The position numbers were made by a program, and so were the translations under genes. The notes under the pieces were generated by a model. It was not told where the DNA came from. It ran no database searches and saw nothing but the letters and a program-made list of their open reading frames with translations. Shown here one piece after another: positions 10,301 through 17,447 of a stretch of DNA of 20,219 bases; position 1 is the first letter of the stretch; each line of letters starts with the position of its first letter. The stretch is from positions 1-20,219 of IMG/VR virus record IMGVR_UViG_3300010883_000690. The stretch is one strand, 5' to 3'. The stretch comes from a virus.

Positions 10301-10571
10301 TATTTAACGGTTTTAAAAAATTTATTTCACCATTAAATAAGTCAACCATAACTCCACTATCTGAAGCTCCTTTTCCGTCTATTAATTTAGAACGAGGAAC
10401 TACTCTTGCTACTAAATTAATATAAATAACTAAATCTTCGTGCCTAACAAGTCTATCCTCAATGGTTTTCCCATCTGCACTTTCAATCTTATTAGGGTCT
10501 ATTAGTATTAAGTTGTCACAAATTTGTTGTGTGTAAACACTTTCACTACCACTAGTAATATCATCTGCCAT
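4302..10571 (-). CDS. giant baseplate hub protein with C-terminal M23 peptidase (tail lysin)
   Basis: 2089 aa, by far the largest gene. Residues about 133-250 hold a beta-rich module (DFQGFGITNIDIKISSSF, PYPQFELTVKGYYGKAVKY) of a type I associate with myovirus hub/baseplate proteins. Residues about 1721-1840 (VDFGIPNQNVFESLSLDQS, RSYKCQVTSMGNALIQP, YFQLRYVPMFSGPYLIMDVSH) look like the closing half of a tail-hub fold. After an acidic Pro-rich linker (about 1860-1910) comes an M23/LytM endopeptidase: HKGID (H1939, D1943), AHI (H2020) and HLH (H2054, H2056), the zinc and catalytic residues. It would cap the tail tube and cut peptidoglycan cross-links in the periplasm during injection, replacing T4 gp27 plus the gp5 lysozyme. 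The middle (about 250-1720) is not recognised. Two cysteines (1972, 1983) bracket a loop in the enzyme. It overlaps the gp53-like gene by 11 bases. Peptidase firm, hub role good. Confidence 0.85.
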   Translation of the reverse strand: MADDITSGSESVYTQQICDNLILIDPNKIESADGKTIEDRLVRHEDLVIYINLVARVVPRSKLIDGKGASDSGVMVDLFNGEINFLKPLNKKSLDSDWTDAFTDPSVNRVKRDENTDDKGQTFYSKTIENKNDFQGFGITNIDIKISSSFVPQVTINFTDVRGMTLFEQAETNTPYTAFFHLPYPQFELTVKGYYGKAVKYQLALTQFNTNFDAQSGDYNVTATFIGNHIAMLNDINLQQAMLAPYLYPTVKGKTTTDSINSPSGLGRQVMGEVYDIYEKKKLIPKDFPRLTIFELIGKVEGFTDNLKKNFSKADLRFTNDQKEYQKTLINFRNAILEWKEKFLDNKGGGFPLPMTLGSTGNPNTQGKNVVAKALPLKVIDDESIVNAESKLKYVIEGYKQILSENVTFGLNGRAPINIIKDFSLENQQAKNNSSKNSSKIPDGGKGYYVLDLSPKSFGGVYGRIKEEFDKKFKEIQTESNLKLRTIFEQSLSFYPSIRNLMAIVIGGVDTYLRLLDRVHTQAMEEKTNQHRVKAVITNKKGYEDSVKGSKEVFPWPQYYQYDDNENRYVLTYPGASGSLSETNAENVKAWPEVHFIEEYTKAINTRTKQVTFPTSNEVRYTKETPLSVRQFPFITTPYENSVKNLILWEILDRALDFTSYAGITGFKSKVTQITETVLEAGDNDSKNLMKAVESDYDLQEFFKDNNLDFSSLLTTLITESPDKYALYLRGFVNTQYLNPISTKPYDITGTNYGLYPESSAKDIFTEGGKYLKYLTLFLDSKKTQDWWHDFYPFNLVNINNLKSKLSDSANLTNEKFFQIDVLQMGTQTNVYMTSPNNEDSKSFYFSNLNWDLKTINGELRTIVEGDLDYISNFKPIVDWDPWNTFYKTKEDSIELQSLTEGVNYTSDSFDSQVVSMLNTPWFANAIYKGFVNESTSTTAPYAEAAYLFLNSLPLTSTLEKIITKYEGKHQYGAYVAQAIKQLAGYHELPYAFILKIGSLWWNYKNGQGPVANSVFGGLGAGDGGGLGNDGTLRCGEWYVDQAYANGFGFYDYSYNGNIIPGLNTTEVTLGFWPRLMDVVHTVVTGKNILPGVGSWVPVADVNAMFVGVVNIDLVKEEGLFFHKGGLDYNFYTTFIDSATIGGKGLDDVDAATDPYYILYPSTGALVNSDLSFIGDNINTAGFDGSARFLWAGAGYGAFDVTQPGSVPLKYGAMYGRVPASHYTKRIDTLTPQQQAWNLNNTDNNNTSYDDFTELLSVFPTEVLDEFEKQFLNFSETKNPDAKIVEGQFTEFKTIFKELMIVDKKSVNGDLKANPGNTNPTHKTQEIAKAQYKKFLNIGKVFLNQNIIYKHGSINGWDTLTYLNAEPVSTKQLIFNMIADGEFIDLPPYDISIYPTPTATFLTAIAQNVIPSVSVGDNTQFTNASKICFDFFVNFNISPSLVQQFAPILKQYLTETFRTTSTATNGITKSDFKTRMRTYFDNIDSYTNAYLGKFFNSLKNIDTRKGLNGGTDQDGDDRPKVVSDNLKLELYQVFKTFNDKWIAGTDVQNTEVGKPSSTSTSSLPNYNTQFEKFMFLDRTNADIGNDAVIDIYQFLGLDTPFTDNPNTSVKQNIGGFVSHLCSKNFFNFIPLPSYVNFYNIEEHDTKGQGNAMFGAFKQVDYTLSSPKYLCQYIGPPSTSLDVKTPKYGYNNDSFVLNRVSPNPLCQGVPETEEEKNLSNKVVAFAVDFGIPNQNVFESLSLDQSEFPNTSESFRILEDMGKMASGSKVSTNSLNLFNLYKSRSYKCQVTSMGNALIQPTTYFQLRYVPMFSGPYLIMDVSHSITPNDMTTTFTGVRVGIPSLPQITDLIASIQETLLKSMDDDLGDEETIPNPNALDPFDLTPPEEVNLVSVEDDISTLPFAMVDPVTLSKINKPQSNQEFWVKRNVVKDNKIVGTKQHKGIDYSPKTEYQGTDIDLLSPVTGVIITKKSGCIAGSSETAKSCGGGYGNTLLIQKTLIENSDISSYVDGAVTRYQFRIAHIKEKTITSSGVGTSVSKGSKIGVMGTTGYSDGVHLHYEILKYQLDANLKEHKFYLNPNQFSSEYLEPKS

Positions 10572-10878
10572 AATATAAGAAATGTTTATCTAATTCACTT
10601 TTGTAATCTTGTAAACTAACTGTTAATGGAAACGGCACCCTAATTACCCTACCGTCACTAATATTCCACTCTTGTCCACCATACTCTGGGTTAGCTTGTA
10701 GTATTAACCAACCATAATATGGGGTGTTATAGATTTGTTGTGATATTTTATCCATCCTACTTTGGCCTACTTTATACACCAGATATTTATCCGAACTTTT
10801 TTTAGGTATTTCTATCAAAGGTACAGTTTTAGGTTGTCCGTTGAGTTCAAAATCTTTATATCTATTATAATATGACAT
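10561..10878 (-). CDS. small baseplate protein, gp53/LysM-like
   Basis: 105 aa. The core YKVGQSRMDKISQQIYNTPYYGWLILQANPEYGG followed by WNISDGRVIRVPFPLTVSLQDY has the plan of LysM-type tail proteins: a strand, a helix with R-x-D-x-I-S, a Y-x-x-P-x-x-W-x-I turn, ANP, then an IRVPFP strand. T4 gp53 (baseplate wedge) and P2 gpX share this plan; they help join hub and wedges or sit at the tube tip. It is sandwiched between the 363-aa gene (1-base gap) and the giant hub gene (11-base overlap), which agrees with a hub/wedge connector. It is not possible to tell gp53 from a gpX-like LysM protein by eye. Confidence 0.72.
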   Translation of the reverse strand: MSYYNRYKDFELNGQPKTVPLIEIPKKSSDKYLVYKVGQSRMDKISQQIYNTPYYGWLILQANPEYGGQEWNISDGRVIRVPFPLTVSLQDYKSELDKHFLYYGR

Positions 10879-10879
10879 A

Positions 10880-11971
10880 TTATGTAATGGTTATATTTTT
10901 TGTTATTTTTAGGTTATAACTACTGTTGTTCGTACCCATAACTGTGGAATCAAAAAACCTTCTTACCAATGATAGTTCAGTATTATTTTGTGTAAAGGTA
11001 ACTTCAAAATTATCTATAGCTTTAGGGATTGACTGTACTTGTTGTAAATAATTTGGTATTTCTGTTTTGTCAAAATATTTCTTATATTTTTTTGTGTCGT
11101 AATTTAAAAATGTTATAGCTAATTTTAATAAATTATTTCTGTATGGTTTTATTATTTCTTTTTTTATACCATCACTATATTTTTTTTTAGGTTTAGTTAA
11201 GTCTTTTATTAACTCATCATCTCTATAGTCAACTAACTTTTGAGCGTACCCATATCTATCGTGAGAATCCATATACCTAACAATTTCATTTGTCATTAAT
11301 TTATTTATAAAAAATAGATACTCGTTGGGGTATGTTAGTTGGTTTGTATATTCTGGTGAAAGAGAGCCGAAACTATTTGAACAGAACACCCCTAGGGTGT
11401 TAGTTGTACCCGAAACTTCTTTTAATAGATTAGTAGTACTAGTACCTGTAGTTAAATTAAAACTTACCATTCCATTATGTGAACTTCCAGTTATATAACC
11501 ACCAACATTCGCAAATACCAGATTTAATTTATCGATATTATTTGATAAATTTAATTGTCTTTCTCTTAATTCTATTAAAAACTCAACTAATGCACTTCTT
11601 AGTTCCCCCCAGGACTTTTTACTGTGTTTTAATAAAACTTTTTTAACATATTCTTTATCCAATTCACCAGTACCAAATGGTAATTCTTGTTGTATTGATG
11701 TGGTCTGTGCTGTTATTGAATTTGTTAATTCTTTATATTTTTCATCTAGTCGTTCTAGGGATTTTTCTGGGAACCCCACTAAATTTATACTACGATTCAT
11801 TATATTCCCCCATTCATAACTGACATACCTAAAAGTTTCCTCTAAAATACCATGTCCTTTTTGGTTATATAAATCTATAAAACCAGTATTAATAAAATTA
11901 CTATAATCTTTAGAACTCTTTAAAAAAGTGTTGTATAGTATCTTATATTTAGTTTCTCCTGTTAATGCCAT
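10880..11971 (-). CDS. unrecognised baseplate-region protein, 363 aa
   Basis: 363 aa with no family I can name. The N-terminal third is helical and rich in aromatic residues (YSNFINTGFIDLYNQKGHG, VSYEWGNIMNRSINLVGFPEK). About 100-140 is helical with many charged residues (WGELRSALVEFLIELRERQ). About 150-200 is a Gly/Ser/Thr-rich strand region. About 255-320 is strongly basic and Lys/Tyr-rich (TKPKKKYSDGIKKEIIKPYRNN). No signal peptide or transmembrane segment is apparent. Its ATG shares one base with the stop of the 1007-aa gene (TAATG), so it is translated by coupling inside the tail operon. Position between the tube initiator and the gp53-like gene makes a baseplate component the likeliest role, as inference. 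Confidence 0.72.
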   Translation of the reverse strand: MALTGETKYKILYNTFLKSSKDYSNFINTGFIDLYNQKGHGILEETFRYVSYEWGNIMNRSINLVGFPEKSLERLDEKYKELTNSITAQTTSIQQELPFGTGELDKEYVKKVLLKHSKKSWGELRSALVEFLIELRERQLNLSNNIDKLNLVFANVGGYITGSSHNGMVSFNLTTGTSTTNLLKEVSGTTNTLGVFCSNSFGSLSPEYTNQLTYPNEYLFFINKLMTNEIVRYMDSHDRYGYAQKLVDYRDDELIKDLTKPKKKYSDGIKKEIIKPYRNNLLKLAITFLNYDTKKYKKYFDKTEIPNYLQQVQSIPKAIDNFEVTFTQNNTELSLVRRFFDSTVMGTNNSSYNLKITKNITIT

Positions 11972-14900
11972 TATTCAGTAATTTCTTCTTTTTTCTCTTC
12001 AGTTGATAGGTACCCTTCACCAGTCTCACCTTCTGGTGTTATGGTACCACCTTCTGGTTTTTTAAAGAAGTTCACAAAGTTATCAGCTATTTGGTCTAGT
12101 GACATAGTAGCTTCTGGTGTGGTTTGAGGTTGGGCTCTTTCATCATACAATTCGGTATTTGCAAAATAACTAAATGATAATGCATTTTGTAATTTACTGA
12201 CCGGACCTTCAAGACTTTGCCCACCAATAAACTTAAAGTTAGATTGCACACTAACTATCATTGGTTGTACCCCTATACCTTCTGGGTTTAAATCTAAAAG
12301 ATTTTCGTCATAAGAAAAACTCATAGAATCAAAAACCACTTTAGAATGGTAAAAATCACCGATTCTTAAAACACAAACTGGTGGTGGACCAAATGCCGTA
12401 TTATCTGCGTCAACCATACTTGTACCCTGCTCAGTAACCGTTGGTATCGTTTTACCTGGTCGTGTACATTGTAATAAGAATGTCATCCTAGAGTTAAGCC
12501 CTTCTGGTGTCATCGCGTGAAAAGCTGGGTGAAAAAACTTTAAATTATCTCTTAATGATTGGTATAGGAATGGGTACTCTTCTCTTAGGAAAGTAAAGTA
12601 ATTTGCTTCTCCTAATAATTTTCTAATAATACTAGTCATAGTCGCTTTTTTACTTTGAGCCCCAATTCTAAAAGTACCATTTGTATTACCTTGGTTTACA
12701 TTATCAACATTAATTGACGCATCTGTTTCGTCTTTATTTTGATTTTTTTCTATCTCTTCAGCCTCTTCCGCTGATAGATAACCACCTAGGTCTTTTTCTG
12801 ATGTTGAGTTATCTAAAACGGTATCTTCCGCGTCTGATTGAACATCTGTTGTAACGTCTTTTGAACCACCCACTAACGCTACTTGTATTGAATTTATAAA
12901 TTCAAATCCTAAGTTAGGGTATTGTTCAGCTAACGCATATACATCATATTTTCTACATCCAGCAAAAAACGATTCTAAAACCGCATCTGCCTCCGCATCA
13001 GGCATTCCCCTTAGTTGTGTATCTATAATCGCGTTTAGTGTTGATGGGTGGTCAACTACTATTTTCCAAGAAAGAGTTCCTAGTCTTTCGGTGTGATTAT
13101 AAGTGTATATTGGTTCTGGTCTACCTAGGAATTGTGTTGGACTCCAACTAGCTGAATTTGTTTCCCCAACATTAATATCATAAGGTGGAAACCACATTAT
13201 TCTACCACCATTAGGTCCCTTTTCAGAAGCTGGTAAATTACTTTGTTCACCAGTACCCCTCCACGCTAGATTTTCAATAGAAAACATATATTTTTTCACC
13301 TTAGTACCATCAGGCATAGATGTAGATTTACCACCATCACGATTAGTAGGTGCTATATTTAAATTAAACGTAGAGTCTAAAACTGAGTTTGTGTTTTTCC
13401 ACTGATTACCCTCAGACTTAACTAAATTACTATATTTCCAATATGGTCTATCTTTTGTCCAAGCTCTACAATACTCTACACAATTCCAAACTACCTCACC
13501 TGGTATAAAATCTACAACTCTAGAACCTTTTGATATATTTTTGTAACCATCATTAAAAACTTTAGATACTTGGTCTATAGCGTTACCCGCGTGTTTCCAT
13601 TTTGCTCCACCATAAGATGGGGCTGAATCTATTAACTTTTGTGTTACATCTAGTAACGACCCTTTCTTTTTTGGTTTTAAATCAGACCTTGTGGAGAAGA
13701 ACATCATTGAGGAATCTATGGACTGTACCGAATTTCTACCAAACCAAGTAAACCCACCCTCAATGGTTCCACCATCTATCATAGCTTTACCTAATGGGCC
13801 AATCTGATAGTACCTCCATAACGCTTTACCATCTACATTATCAAATTCTTTATAGACTTCTGAAGGTCCATAAACTAAAGCTTTAACCTGTCTCCCAAAC
13901 ACGTCTCTAGGTGTAGCCTCGAGTGGTGATTGTATCGAACCTGGTTCACTATTTTTACTACCCACATAATAACTAGCTAGTGGTGCTTCCAGTGATGCTG
14001 CCGTTTCTACTCTTGAGTAGTCTGGTCTATATCTATTATAGTTTAGGCTATCAAATAATTCAGATTGTTGGTCTTTGCCCATGTACTCAACAAACTTATC
14101 TGATGGTGTAGGCGTGTTTGATGGTGTATTAGGTAATGGGTTAGAATTTGTTATTCCATTCCATATACCGTTTAATATGTTACCTGCCTGAGTTGCCATA
14201 TTGGTCTGAGATATGTTATTTGCTCCTTGACCGACGATACTATTAATATCTAATGGGGATACTGGTGTAAAATAATTACCAGGTATAGGTGAATCGTCAT
14301 GTGGGTATACACCTTCTAATCTAGAAAGGTAGTCGGATTTTGGTGGTATTAATTGTCCTGGGGGTGCGGTAACATTTAAACTCGCATCACCACCCTCCCC
14401 AATGTTAAAATCGAATTGAGCTAGATTAGCACCTAAATTATCTCTTAGATATGGGAACGATGACCGGATTAATGTGGAATCATCTAATATCATAGAATTA
14501 ATAGTAACCAGTTCACCATTACTACTGATAACTGATTGCATTATTTCTATAGCTGTATAGTTTGAATAAGTTAAGTTATCAAATGATAGTCCCGGAACAA
14601 ACCCTTGTGGTTGTAAGGTGTTAGGGCTAACATATAACAACTGTGCCTCTGTAACTAAATTTACAACATTAACTGAAAGTGGGTCACCATAACCTGTTTG
14701 TGGTCCGTATTTGTTTACTAAGAATTGGGTCTTTTTTAAAGGTATCCCATTCATATCAGTAACATCTTCAGGTAATGGAGAATCTTTAACGGATACCCAC
14801 GGTTGTGAAGTTATAACAACACTTCCTGGTTCTTGGTCACCGTTAGGTGGTATTGGGTTTCCCCTATTTAAGTAGGAACCATCAAGATTTCTAGCAAGTA

Positions 14901-14994
14901 AAGCATCTCTAATTGCTTTAGTACCTGATATTGAGATATTGAAGTCTCCTTGAGTCCACGGATATTTTACTCCTGTATTTTTACCTAATGACAT
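11971..14994 (-). CDS. gp48/gp54-like baseplate tube cap/initiator protein with long N-terminal extension
   Basis: 1007 aa. Residues about 567-710 (KKYMFSIENLAWRG, GPNGGRIMWFPPYDINVGE, FLGRPEPIYTYNHTERLG, LSWKIVVDHPSTLN) and about 840-970 (MTFLLQCTRPGKT, PPVCVLRIGDFYHSKVVFDSMSFSYD, LLDLNPEGIGVQPMI, KLQNALSFSYFANTELYD) are the tail-tube-like fold of proteins that sit on the hub and start tube polymerisation, as T4 gp54 and gp48 do. T4's proteins are about 320 and 364 aa, so this one is roughly three times longer. The first ~550 residues are unrecognised, Asn/Pro/Ser-rich, with a linker near 280-300 (NPLPNTPSNTPTPSD). An acidic loop (about 710-775) splits the conserved part. It follows the tape-measure gene, as 48-54 follow 29 in T4. 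The family link is from remembered motifs, not a search. Confidence 0.72.
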   Translation of the reverse strand: MSLGKNTGVKYPWTQGDFNISISGTKAIRDALLARNLDGSYLNRGNPIPPNGDQEPGSVVITSQPWVSVKDSPLPEDVTDMNGIPLKKTQFLVNKYGPQTGYGDPLSVNVVNLVTEAQLLYVSPNTLQPQGFVPGLSFDNLTYSNYTAIEIMQSVISSNGELVTINSMILDDSTLIRSSFPYLRDNLGANLAQFDFNIGEGGDASLNVTAPPGQLIPPKSDYLSRLEGVYPHDDSPIPGNYFTPVSPLDINSIVGQGANNISQTNMATQAGNILNGIWNGITNSNPLPNTPSNTPTPSDKFVEYMGKDQQSELFDSLNYNRYRPDYSRVETAASLEAPLASYYVGSKNSEPGSIQSPLEATPRDVFGRQVKALVYGPSEVYKEFDNVDGKALWRYYQIGPLGKAMIDGGTIEGGFTWFGRNSVQSIDSSMMFFSTRSDLKPKKKGSLLDVTQKLIDSAPSYGGAKWKHAGNAIDQVSKVFNDGYKNISKGSRVVDFIPGEVVWNCVEYCRAWTKDRPYWKYSNLVKSEGNQWKNTNSVLDSTFNLNIAPTNRDGGKSTSMPDGTKVKKYMFSIENLAWRGTGEQSNLPASEKGPNGGRIMWFPPYDINVGETNSASWSPTQFLGRPEPIYTYNHTERLGTLSWKIVVDHPSTLNAIIDTQLRGMPDAEADAVLESFFAGCRKYDVYALAEQYPNLGFEFINSIQVALVGGSKDVTTDVQSDAEDTVLDNSTSEKDLGGYLSAEEAEEIEKNQNKDETDASINVDNVNQGNTNGTFRIGAQSKKATMTSIIRKLLGEANYFTFLREEYPFLYQSLRDNLKFFHPAFHAMTPEGLNSRMTFLLQCTRPGKTIPTVTEQGTSMVDADNTAFGPPPVCVLRIGDFYHSKVVFDSMSFSYDENLLDLNPEGIGVQPMIVSVQSNFKFIGGQSLEGPVSKLQNALSFSYFANTELYDERAQPQTTPEATMSLDQIADNFVNFFKKPEGGTITPEGETGEGYLSTEEKKEEITE

Positions 14995-15034
14995 TATTTT
15001 AGTATTTTATTATAAATAGATTATGTTTTAATTT

Positions 15035-17248
15035 TTAACCTTCCGGTGTAGTAACCTTTAAACCAGCTAGACTCTTTCCTATGGATTGTATCACCGTTGG
15101 GTCTAACGCACTCATCAATTGTTTTGGTGTTAACCTTATTGTGTTACCATCATACATAATCTCTAATGGTGAAAATTTAACATTTATTGTATTTCCAACA
15201 GAATTACCTACATTTTGGTTTTGTTGGTTTTGTGGAAACACAGAAGGTGGATAACTACCTATATCGTTGGGTGGGTATGAGCCCCCATAGGCTCCACCTG
15301 AAGGTAGTTGATAACCTCCTTTTTCTTTTCCTTTTTGTGCGTTGTCTAAAGCTGTTGGGATACCCGAACCTTTCACTCCAGGTACTTTTTTTAAAAAGTT
15401 AGGGACAACATTAGCAAACTCACCTAATAACCCAATAAGATTTTGTTGGTCGGGTGGTAATGTTTTCCCCATTATTGGGTTACCTTGTGCGTCGACTTCC
15501 CCGGTATTATAATCAAACCCACCAGGTAATAAATCCCCAAGTCCTTCACCAACCAAATAACTACCTAATCCAGACTCAGCAAGTTCACCAGCAAAATCTT
15601 TTGCTGAAGACCCAAGTAACCCAGACGCTGCAGCTTGTGTCAACACCTGTTGTATAATTGCTGTGTTAGCTGCCATACCTTCTTGTACAGATAGTTGAGC
15701 TTTATTCACATCATCTAAATTCATATTTTCTTTTTCCGACTGTGTTCTAATTTTACTCAATAAAACAGTACTGTTTGACATGTGTGACCCTAACTCATCA
15801 AGAGATATTTTATCATCCCCAATAGATAATGAGAAATTTCCATCCATATCAATATCAGACATTGAAGCTATCAATTCTTTATCTTGTTCATTTAACTCTG
15901 GAATGCCACCCAGTTTTCCTATAGCTTGAGTTCTTTTTGCGGCCTTAATAGCCGTATCAGCAAGATTTGTATAGTCTTGTCCTGTAGCTTCAGCTACAGA
16001 TTTTAACCTCATTCTTTCACCTGGTGATATACCGAACTCTCCAGTTTCTTTATTAAACGTTACAGCACTTTCTGCTGTTTTTACAATTGCTTTTTGTAGT
16101 CCCTCAACATCATTTTGAGCCATATACATTAATTGAAATGGGTCTAGTAGTTCACTAGCTGCCCCTCCAATCATTTGTAATTGTGCTGCCATTTCAATCG
16201 CTCCTTCTGGTGTGAAAGCTTTATCCGCCATTGCCATTGCGTTTTCAAAATTATAACCCAACACCTGGGCTTTAGCAACCATCTCAGATAAACCAGCGAC
16301 ACCATTTTTGAAACCGTAAGTGTTTATTTTTGCAATATTATCCAAAACTGATGGTAATAATTTAGAAACTGTGGCTCCATATCTTCCTGCTGTAGCTACA
16401 GCTTCACTGGTAGTTCGTACAGCTTCCACAGACCCAGCACCAATTTTATCAAATTCTCTAAACACATTTGACATGTCCACATCATATAGTTCTTGTAGTT
16501 TTGCACCAGTAACTATCGCTTCGGTAGGTAATATAAACGCTCTACCCGTAGCCTCAGCGGTATCTTTTAATAACTCCATCGCGTCATTAGCTGTTAACGT
16601 CCAACCCGCAAACTCCCTAGATGCGGTAACAACTCCTTGAATAATGTCGTCCATGAAGACCTCATCCATCCCCATCACATTTATAATGTCCTTACGCATC
16701 TGGTCTGTAAGGGATAGGATTTGGATGTACGTACCTAACGCTTCTGTCTTCATATCAGCCCCTGACTTACCAGCTTTTAAGACATTGGTCATAGATTTCA
16801 TCATCATCATAGCTTGACCCATACTTAAATCAGCTTGACTTCTTGACTTAGATAGTTCATTTAAAACATTCCCCAAACTATCCGCTGCATTACCAGTGCT
16901 TTCCCAACCACCATTATCACCACTAGTGGGGTTCTTTCTGTTATATTCACGAACAGCTTTATTAAAACTCGCTTCGGTTACTTGAATATCTCCACCACCA
17001 GTTTTTTCTAGTGTGACTTGGAATGATGGTAGTGGGTTTTTTATACCTAGTTTATTTGCTAAAGTTAAAGATAGTTTACTTCCCTTTGGTCCTAATTTCT
17101 TGATGGATTTAATTCGAGAAGCGTGGTCTGGTTCGTCAAAAGTATTAAAAATACCTAAAGGCACTCCTAGTTCTGGATGTGAAGCTAAATAAGGTTTACC
17201 GTGTGATAGAAACCCCTCAATATAAAGTTGTTGCGTTAGATTAAACAT
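15035..17248 (-). CDS. tape measure protein (gp29-like)
   Basis: 737 aa, mostly helical with Ala/Met/Gly-rich stretches (MGQAMMMMKSMTNVLKAGKSG, NAMAMADKAFTPEGAIEMAAQLQMIGGAA). A segment at about 400-440 (FNKETGEFGISPGERMRLKSVAEATGQ) is of a kind seen in phage tape measure proteins. A Gly/Pro/Asn/Gln-rich spacer (about 630-680) leads to a compact C-terminal domain (KFSPLEIMYDGNTIRLTPKQLMSALD). Tape measures span the tube lumen and set tail length at roughly 1.5 angstrom per residue, which would give a tail near 110 nm. The position after the gp26-like assembly gene and before the tube initiator matches T4 gene 29. No long transmembrane segment is evident. Start at 17248: ATG with no Shine-Dalgarno sequence, 22 bases after the +1-frame ORF ends, with an ATATTTAT box in that gap. 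Confidence 0.75.
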   Translation of the reverse strand: MFNLTQQLYIEGFLSHGKPYLASHPELGVPLGIFNTFDEPDHASRIKSIKKLGPKGSKLSLTLANKLGIKNPLPSFQVTLEKTGGGDIQVTEASFNKAVREYNRKNPTSGDNGGWESTGNAADSLGNVLNELSKSRSQADLSMGQAMMMMKSMTNVLKAGKSGADMKTEALGTYIQILSLTDQMRKDIINVMGMDEVFMDDIIQGVVTASREFAGWTLTANDAMELLKDTAEATGRAFILPTEAIVTGAKLQELYDVDMSNVFREFDKIGAGSVEAVRTTSEAVATAGRYGATVSKLLPSVLDNIAKINTYGFKNGVAGLSEMVAKAQVLGYNFENAMAMADKAFTPEGAIEMAAQLQMIGGAASELLDPFQLMYMAQNDVEGLQKAIVKTAESAVTFNKETGEFGISPGERMRLKSVAEATGQDYTNLADTAIKAAKRTQAIGKLGGIPELNEQDKELIASMSDIDMDGNFSLSIGDDKISLDELGSHMSNSTVLLSKIRTQSEKENMNLDDVNKAQLSVQEGMAANTAIIQQVLTQAAASGLLGSSAKDFAGELAESGLGSYLVGEGLGDLLPGGFDYNTGEVDAQGNPIMGKTLPPDQQNLIGLLGEFANVVPNFLKKVPGVKGSGIPTALDNAQKGKEKGGYQLPSGGAYGGSYPPNDIGSYPPSVFPQNQQNQNVGNSVGNTINVKFSPLEIMYDGNTIRLTPKQLMSALDPTVIQSIGKSLAGLKVTTPEG

Positions 17249-17270
17249 ATAGTTCTTTAACTATAAATAT

Positions 17271-17447
17271 TTACCTTCTACTTTTATTACGAGCTTGTTC
17301 TGTTGCTTGATTTTTTTTCTCTTTTTCCTCCACTAATTTGTCTAAATAAAAACGCCTTTCGAATATTGGCATGTTCATAATGTCAGCTCTGGTAAAATTA
17401 AAATTTCTTGCTAGGTGATAAATCTCTTCCAACAGGGCATACCTATA
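17271..17447 (-). CDS. ATG-less +1-phase ORF, gp51/tail-chaperone-like extension
   Basis: Directly after the gp26-like stop, the frame shifted by +1 is open for 66 codons (stop TAA at 17273-17271; in-frame TGA upstream at 17474-17472). From codon TAT at 17447 it reads YRYALLEEIYHLARNFNFTRADIMNMPIFERRFYLDKL and then a Lys/Glu/Gln-rich helix ending in KSRR. The L-x-x-I-x-x-L-A... D-I-M-x-M-P-x-x-E-R-R-x-Y pattern is what tail assembly chaperone C-terminal regions look like, and T4 places gene 51 exactly here. The frame has no ATG before residue M32 of the open frame; CTG (17435) or TTG (17432) could start it. Alternatively +1 frameshifting would join it to the gp26-like protein as FFRPFFG-YRYALLEE, about 309 aa in all. 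That it is coding is fairly secure; how it is started is open. Confidence 0.65.
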   Translation of the reverse strand, partial: YRYALLEEIYHLARNFNFTRADIMNMPIFERRFYLDKLVEEKEKKNQATEQARNKSRR

